A stretch of 64,000 nucleotides of DNA from Cymbidium sinense (Eukaryota > Streptophyta > Magnoliopsida > Asparagales > Orchidaceae), in contig CM038215.1 in the NCBI GenBank assembly GCA_021442155.1, forward strand, positions 275,640,413 through 275,704,412. Direction: 5' to 3'. Under the pieces are notes generated by a model. The model searched no databases. It saw only the letters and a program-made list of their open reading frames with translations, and was not told where the DNA came from. Numbering within the stretch: position 1 is the stretch's first letter; each line of letters opens with the position of its first letter. The position numbers and the translations under genes are program-made. Shown here in pieces: positions 58,886 through 64,000 of this stretch.

Positions 58886-59454
58886 TAATCATAATAAATA
58901 AGAAGAGAAAAGGAAAGATAAGAGAAGGATAAAAAACAAGAAGAAGAAAGACACATGATGTAATCATTTATGGGAAGTTAGAGAAGATCTAGTGGTTCTA
59001 GTGGAGCTATTAGTGAATGTTCTAGCTTTAAAGGATTTTTTCTTAGTAACAGTTTGAAAAGGTCTATCTATGCCCAAAGTATCTCCTTCCGAGAGAGACT
59101 GATTTATGAAATTTAGAGTAGGGCCAGTATCTGTCAAAACATTCCTAATTGTAATTTCCCCTTCTTTAGTGTTAGAATTAAGATGAGGAATTGGGTTAGC
59201 AGTATCACTAAGGGTAGAGAGAGAGAGGTTGTGAAACCATTAATAGCACAATTTTTTCATGTTCAAAAATATTTTTTTCACTCAAAGTTGACATTAGATT
59301 TTGTTCTTTCATCAAATGGGCACTTTTGAATTAGTTTTATTTTGTCACCCAAAGTTCCCATTCAAGTTGTTCATTGGGGAAAAGAATGTATAAGAGGAAC
59401 CAAATTATTACAATTAGGTAAGTTATCATTGGCCTCCCTCAACCTCCCTTATTA

Positions 59455-60324
59455 TTAACTCAATGCTCCAATAGACAAATCAGAGATTAATCCCTTTTGA
59501 GTGACTTTAGGCACATAAGCCAATTTATTAGTTTTTTCATTTTCTAGAGTGGGATTAGGATCCAGCAGTTTAATCTTTTTAAGATGAGGATGCAACACAA
59601 AGCATTTAGAATGCTCATGACCATGAATCTTACAGTGCGTGCAAAAAATAAGGAAATTTTCAAATTCCACTTTTTGATTATAACCAAATTTCTCAGAGCC
59701 GATCCATACTTCTTTAGGATACTTTTTGGTAATATCAATCTCAACTAAAATATGAGCAACGATGGCGTGATCTCGAGGTGATCATTTGAAGGTACCAAAG
59801 AGATCCCCAGCCATAAAGAGAACTTGATGGGTAACGTAATGTATTCTCATGTTTGGAAAAGCTAGCCTTAAAGGAACAATTGGGGATTCCTCTTTGACAT
59901 CAAAAAGATGAGACCATTTCAAACATCTCATTTGACAATTATACACAAAGTAGGAGCGAAGAGCAAAAACTCTTGAGTAATCTAAGTCATTAGATAGCTG
60001 AATAAGGATATGCCTAGGATCAATCAATCCAATAGTGAAAATGCTAGAGAGCTTTAGGCTATGAAAAAAGGATCGAATGTTATCAAGAGTTGGGCGACGT
60101 AAGGAAAATTTACCAACTAAAGGGAATTCAAAAGGCTTCGACAATTTTTCCACGTCAAGATCCGAGCACATTACAGCAGGCATTCCATGAAAAGATGTTG
60201 AAATCAAATTGATCGAAGCATTAGAGGAAGTGTTCTTACCAGATAATGCATCCTTGATGGACTTAACAGTAGGCAGAGTAATAGATGGAGTCTGATCTAT
60301 ACTACCTTATAAATCGGAATGCAT
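59455..60324 (-). pseudogene. L1 ORF1 (DUF4283 and CCHC zinc knuckle), broken
   Basis: This is the nucleic-acid-binding protein of plant L1 elements, which coats the LINE RNA. The likely start is the ATG at 60324-60322 (MHSDL), followed at once by a stop. The main piece 60207-59782 holds the DUF4283 domain: FPLVGKFSLRRPTLDNIRSF, GLIDPRHILIQLSNDLDYSR, MRCLKWSHLFDVKEESPIVP. After a stop, AHILVEIDITKKYPKEVWIG leads to the knuckle CTHCKIHGHEHSKC (59643-59602). The frame ends at 59455. Only two or so stops interrupt it, fewer than in ORF2. Confidence 0.88.
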
Positions 60325-60330
60325 TATTTG

Positions 60331-62530
60331 GTAAGAGTTTAGGATTTAGGATTTAGGATTTAGGGTTTAGGGTTTTAGGGTTTAGGGTTTAAGATTTAGG
60401 GTTTATGGTTAGGGTTAGGGTTTAGAGTTAAGGGTTTAATATTTAGGGTGTAGTGCTTTGGGTTATTTTAGTGTTTAGGGTTTTTTGGGGTTTAAGGTTG
60501 TAGGTTTAGGGTTGTAGGTTTAGGATTTAGGGTTAAGGTTTTAGGGTTTATGGTTTAGGATTTATGGTTTTAGGGTTTAGGGTTTAGGGTTTATGTTTTT
60601 TTTTAAATTAAGTAAATCGATAGGTTTAAGTTTATTTAGTTTATTTTTTTATTTTAGTTTATTTTATTTTTATTTTATTTATATATTTTTATTTATATTT
60701 AGTTTATTTATTTATTTTAGGTTTATTTATTTTAGTTTATTTGTCAAGTTTAGGTTTAGCTTTATTTATTTCATAGTTTTATTTATTTTTAGGTTTAGGT
60801 TTAAGTATTTATTTTATTTTATTAGGTTTAGGTTTTTAATGCTAGGTTTACTTTTAGGATTTATTTTTAGTTTTAGGTTTATTTTTTATTTATTTTATTT
60901 TATTTAGTTTAGGGTTTTGGTTTAGTTTATTTTAAGTTTAGGTTTTGGTTTTATTTATTTTAGTTTAGTTTATTTTAATTTAGGTTTAGGTTTATTTTAT
61001 TTTTTTTAATTTTTATTTTAGGTTTAGGTTTTTTTTCTTAGTTTAGGGTTTAGGTTTAATTTTTTATTTATTTTTATGTTTATTTTTTAGGTTCAAGTTT
61101 TTATTTAGTTTTTTTATTTTATTTTAGGTTTTTTTTATGTTTGAGTTTTTTTTATTGGTTTTACTTTTAGGTTTATTTAATTTTAGTTTAATTGATGTTT
61201 TACTTATTTTATTTTAGTTTTAGTTTTATTTTATTTTATTTTATTTAGGGTATTTTAGGTTTGGTTTGGTTTAGGTTTGAGTTTTAAGTTTATGCTTTTA
61301 TTTTAGTTTTATTTTATCTTTATTTAGGTTTAGGTTTTATTTATTTATCTTTACTTTTAGGTTTATCCAATTTGGTTGGTTTTTGGTTTTAGTTTTTTTA
61401 GGGTTTTTAGGGTAGTTTAGTGGCCTGGGTGTGGCCTGGCTCAGATTTAGGCCTGGGAAGTTTAGTGTTAAGGCTAGTTTAGTTTAGTTTGGGGCCCAGG
61501 GCCTGGGGCCTAGGGTTTAGTTTATGGTGGTGGCCTAGTTTAGGTCAGTTAGGGTTAGTTTAGGGTTAGGGTTTTATCTTTGTTTAAATCAAACTGGTAA
61601 GTTTAGGTTCATTTAGTTTAATTATTTATTTTTTAATTTATTTTATTTTTATTTTTATTTAGGTTTATTTATTTTAGTCTTTATTTTAATTTATTTAGGT
61701 ATAGGTATAGTTTATTTTGTTTAGTTTTATTTTTATTTTATTTTTTAGGTTTAGGTTTTATTTTTTTTATTTTTAAGTTTATGTTTAGGTTTAGGCTTTT
61801 ATTTTATTTTTTTAGGTTTAGGTTTTAGGTATTTATTTTATTTTAATTTTTACGTTTTATTTTTTAATTTAGGTTTAGGTTTATTTTAAGTTTATTTTAT
61901 TTTATTTAGTTTAGGTTTATGTTTAGGTTTAGTTTATTTTAGGTTTAGGTTTATGTTTTATTTATTTTAGTTTATGTTTAAATTTATTTTATTTTTATTT
62001 TAGGTTTATGTTTTTTTAGTTTAGGGTTTAGGTTTTATTTTTTATTTATTTTTAGGTGTATTTTTTAGGTTTAGGTTTTTATTTAGTTTTTATTTTATTT
62101 TAGGTTTATTTTAATTTTATTTTATGTTTAGTTTTTTTTTTATTTAGGTTTTTTATTTATTTTTGTTTAGTTTAGGTTTTTATTTATTTTATTTTAGTTT
62201 AGTTTTAGTTTTTATTTTCTTTTTAGGTTTAGGTTTAGGTTTAGGCTTAGGTTTAGGTTTATGTTTAAGTTTTAGTTCATGTTTTTGTTTTATTTTATTT
62301 TTTATTTTATTTTAGTTTAGGTTTTATTTATTTATTTTATTTTAAGGTTTTATTTAGTTTAGGCTTATGATTTTTGACTTTTTAGGGTTTAGGGTTTGTG
62401 GTTTAGGGTTTTAGGGATTACGATTTAGTGTTTTGGGTTTAGGGTTTAGGGTTTTTAGGGTTTAGGGTTTAGGGTTTAGGTTATAAGTTTAGGATTCAGG
62501 TTTTAGTTTAGGGTTTATGGTTTAGGGTTT
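60331..62530 (+). repeat. Higher-order telomere-like array, right block
   Basis: GGG-rich at 60335-60595, marker at 60605, T-rich to about 61390, then a GC-rich variant patch, a second marker near 61585, T-rich to about 62370 and GGG-rich to about 62530. The two markers are about 980 bases apart, like the units at 28-32 kb. No gene; the open frame at 60593-60907 is translated repeat. Confidence 0.9.
61400..61565 (+). repeat. GC-rich variant patch (GTGGCCTGG words)
   Basis: Contains AGTGGCCTGGGTGTGGCC, TTTAGGCCTGGGAAG and GGGGCCCAGGGCCTGGGGCC inside the telomere-like array. It matches the style of 20345-20530, at the other end of the array. Confidence 0.6.
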
Positions 62531-64000
62531 ATCTTAAGAGCCTAATTGTATCCAAGCCACACATTAAAGCATCAATCATTTAAGAAACTATGAAAGGCAA
62601 GCCGTCTTAATGCACAATATAAACATAACATCAAACAATTATATAAAATAGCATAAAAGAATAAAAGGTCGGTGCGGTTGGGTACCGCCATACAACCCGA
62701 AGAGTGAAAAGATGGGTTATCGATCTCTACCCTTATACAACATGGAATATGAAAGAATAATTATAATTGTATTAAATGCTATTGGGGTCTTCTTTCTTCA
62801 TATCTCCATTTTTGATTTGGTTCCTTCTTTGATTTGGATGGTGCTTGCTTCAAAGGCATCACAGGGCACCTTAGGACAAAGCTTTCTGACCACTACTTAT
62901 CCTAATCCCCCAGAGCACTAATCTTAATTCCTAATCCAAAAATTACATTTATATAGGAAAAGTAAATCTAACTACACCTGCAAAATAAAGGTTTTCTACA
63001 TATACATATAATCCCAAGCAATTGTATTTATAATTTGGACATAGCACCTTAAACATGGGTAACTAAGCCCACCTATCCTTACTTGGATTATGCTTAAGGA
63101 TTTACGCAACCTATAAAAAAGGCAATCATATTTATTTTTGAGCATCCCTTAAGATTAATCCCCTACAGAAAACATGATTAGGCCAATATTGGCTTATCAT
63201 CTAGTCTATGAAGCATACACCCTAACGTCCAATCGATAATAATACATCATAAAACAAAACATACATCACATCATACACTATCCTAACTCAGAGCTATAAG
63301 TGGTGACTTAATTCTAATGTGTGTATTAAGGCTTGTGTGGTAAGTTTTGTTAGTCATTAGTGTTGTATTTTCTAAGTGTACAAGGATTCAATTTAACAAG
63401 AAAGGTTGATTTCACCTGAAGTAGTTTAATTGATTTAAGAATTTTAATTTGTGTTTTCTTTTGTTTCATTTGATTACACTTAGTAATTAAGTGTTATAAA
63501 GAAAGGAAAAGTGGATTTCCCTCTTTCATCCCTACATTAAGTTACTTTCTAAAGTATATTAATTTGATTTAGTTCTCTTTAGTGAATGGCTTATTAAATG
63601 ATTTAATTAATCCTAAGTTTAGGTTTAGTTTAAATAATTCTATTCAAAATGAAAGGCATCTTAAGATTAATTTAATTGAATCACTACCACATGACATATA
63701 TTAAATCATTCCTTTCCATCACATCTAACATGCATATGATTTAATCCTAGGTGTATCTATACATGCAATATATTTTAGCACACTTAATGAATGTATGTGT
63801 ATGTTAAGATTTTATATTTTATTTGACTGAATTATTTAAACATATTAATTTAAAACTTTATCCAAATTCTTATACAAAAAGAACATAAGAATGAAATTAA
63901 ATAGGCATGTGCCTTTGTTAAACCGTGAAGTGAGTAATCAAATGACCTCCTTGAGCTAGCTAAAGCCTCGTATTCTGGATGTCCACTATATACCCATTTG
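62531..64000. other. Unassigned non-array DNA
   Basis: The telomere-like repeats stop near 62530, and ordinary AT-rich sequence follows to the window edge. I find no convincing reading frame: the longest (62712-62921, 69 codons, MGYRSLPLYNMEY) matches no family I recognise. GGTCGGTGCGGTTGGGTACC near 62670-62689 is locally GC-rich. The stretch could be part of an LTR or untranslated element region, but no ends, primer site or repeat partner are visible in the window. Confidence 0.4.

Larger units (their letters stand above)
51173..60324 (-). mobile_element. Plant L1-type LINE, inactive, with long 3' extension
   Basis: Read on -, the order is ORF1 (DUF4283 domain and zinc knuckle), ORF2 (endonuclease, reverse transcriptase, zf-RVT, RNase H), a 3.7-kb 3' region, an AATAAA signal and poly(A). 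This is the standard plant L1 architecture with RNase H. It is about 9.15 kb, of which the 3' region is unusually long. The 5' end lies within a few bases of the ORF1 ATG. Array sequence flanks both ends, with AGAGTTTAAGG beside the poly(A) (51162-51172) and AGAGTTTAGG beyond the 5' end (60334-60343), a possible imperfect target-site duplication. Confidence 0.88.

Noticed and set aside
60593..60907. Phe/Tyr-rich 104-codon frame on +
   Set aside because: It is a translation of T-rich telomere-like repeats only.
19311..62530. A true terminal telomere
   Set aside because: The repeats are too diverged and are interrupted by LINEs and pseudogenes, and non-array DNA follows at 62531. This is an interstitial or subtelomeric satellite.

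Overview
This is repetitive nuclear DNA from a plant, probably a seed plant. The evidence is telomere-type TTTAGGG words, Ty3/gypsy elements of the plant Tat lineage, a plant L1-type LINE whose ORF1 carries DUF4283 and a zinc knuckle, an RTE-type LINE, and copies of the last part of a plant glycine-rich RNA-binding protein (GRP) gene. The species cannot be told from the sequence. I found no intact cellular gene, tRNA, rRNA or CRISPR array; every coding stretch is a decayed transposon or a pseudogene.

Layout. (1) 1-6200: the 3' part of a Tat-lineage retrotransposon on + (second RNase H, integrase, a repeat-rich 3' untranslated region, then a possible LTR dense in W-box words). (2) 6330-19310: a longer copy of the same family on -, tail to tail with the first. 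It keeps gag, protease, reverse transcriptase, both RNase H domains, integrase, a leader made of repeated hairpins, and a primer-binding-site-like sequence. Its 5' LTR is almost wholly missing and telomere-like repeats start there. (3) 19311-21295: degenerate telomere-like array. (4) 21296-23470: a third piece of the same Tat family, 3' region only, + strand; then an AT-rich ~350-bp tandem repeat to about 24945. (5) 24946-62530: a long telomere-like array, always with the G-rich strand on +. It contains six ~490-bp GRP pseudogene copies on -, an RTE LINE (40114-43153, +) with a perfect 15-bp target-site duplication, and an L1 LINE (51173-60324, -) with an unusually long 3' extension. (6) 62531-64000: non-array DNA I could not assign.

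The array is not random telomere debris. TTTAGGG-rich blocks alternate with T-rich blocks in a constant order, and about 25 T-rich blocks open with the same AAATTAAGTAAAC-like marker, so it is a higher-order satellite with units of roughly 0.5-1.5 kb. The GRP copies look like one 5'-truncated, polyadenylated cDNA that landed in this satellite and was then amplified with it.

How the parts relate: the LINEs could have supplied the machinery that wrote the GRP cDNA into the array, and satellite amplification spread it. The most unusual local signal is the hairpin series in the Tat leader, where both arms change together from repeat to repeat. I see no sign of a defence system, operon or other multi-gene pathway.
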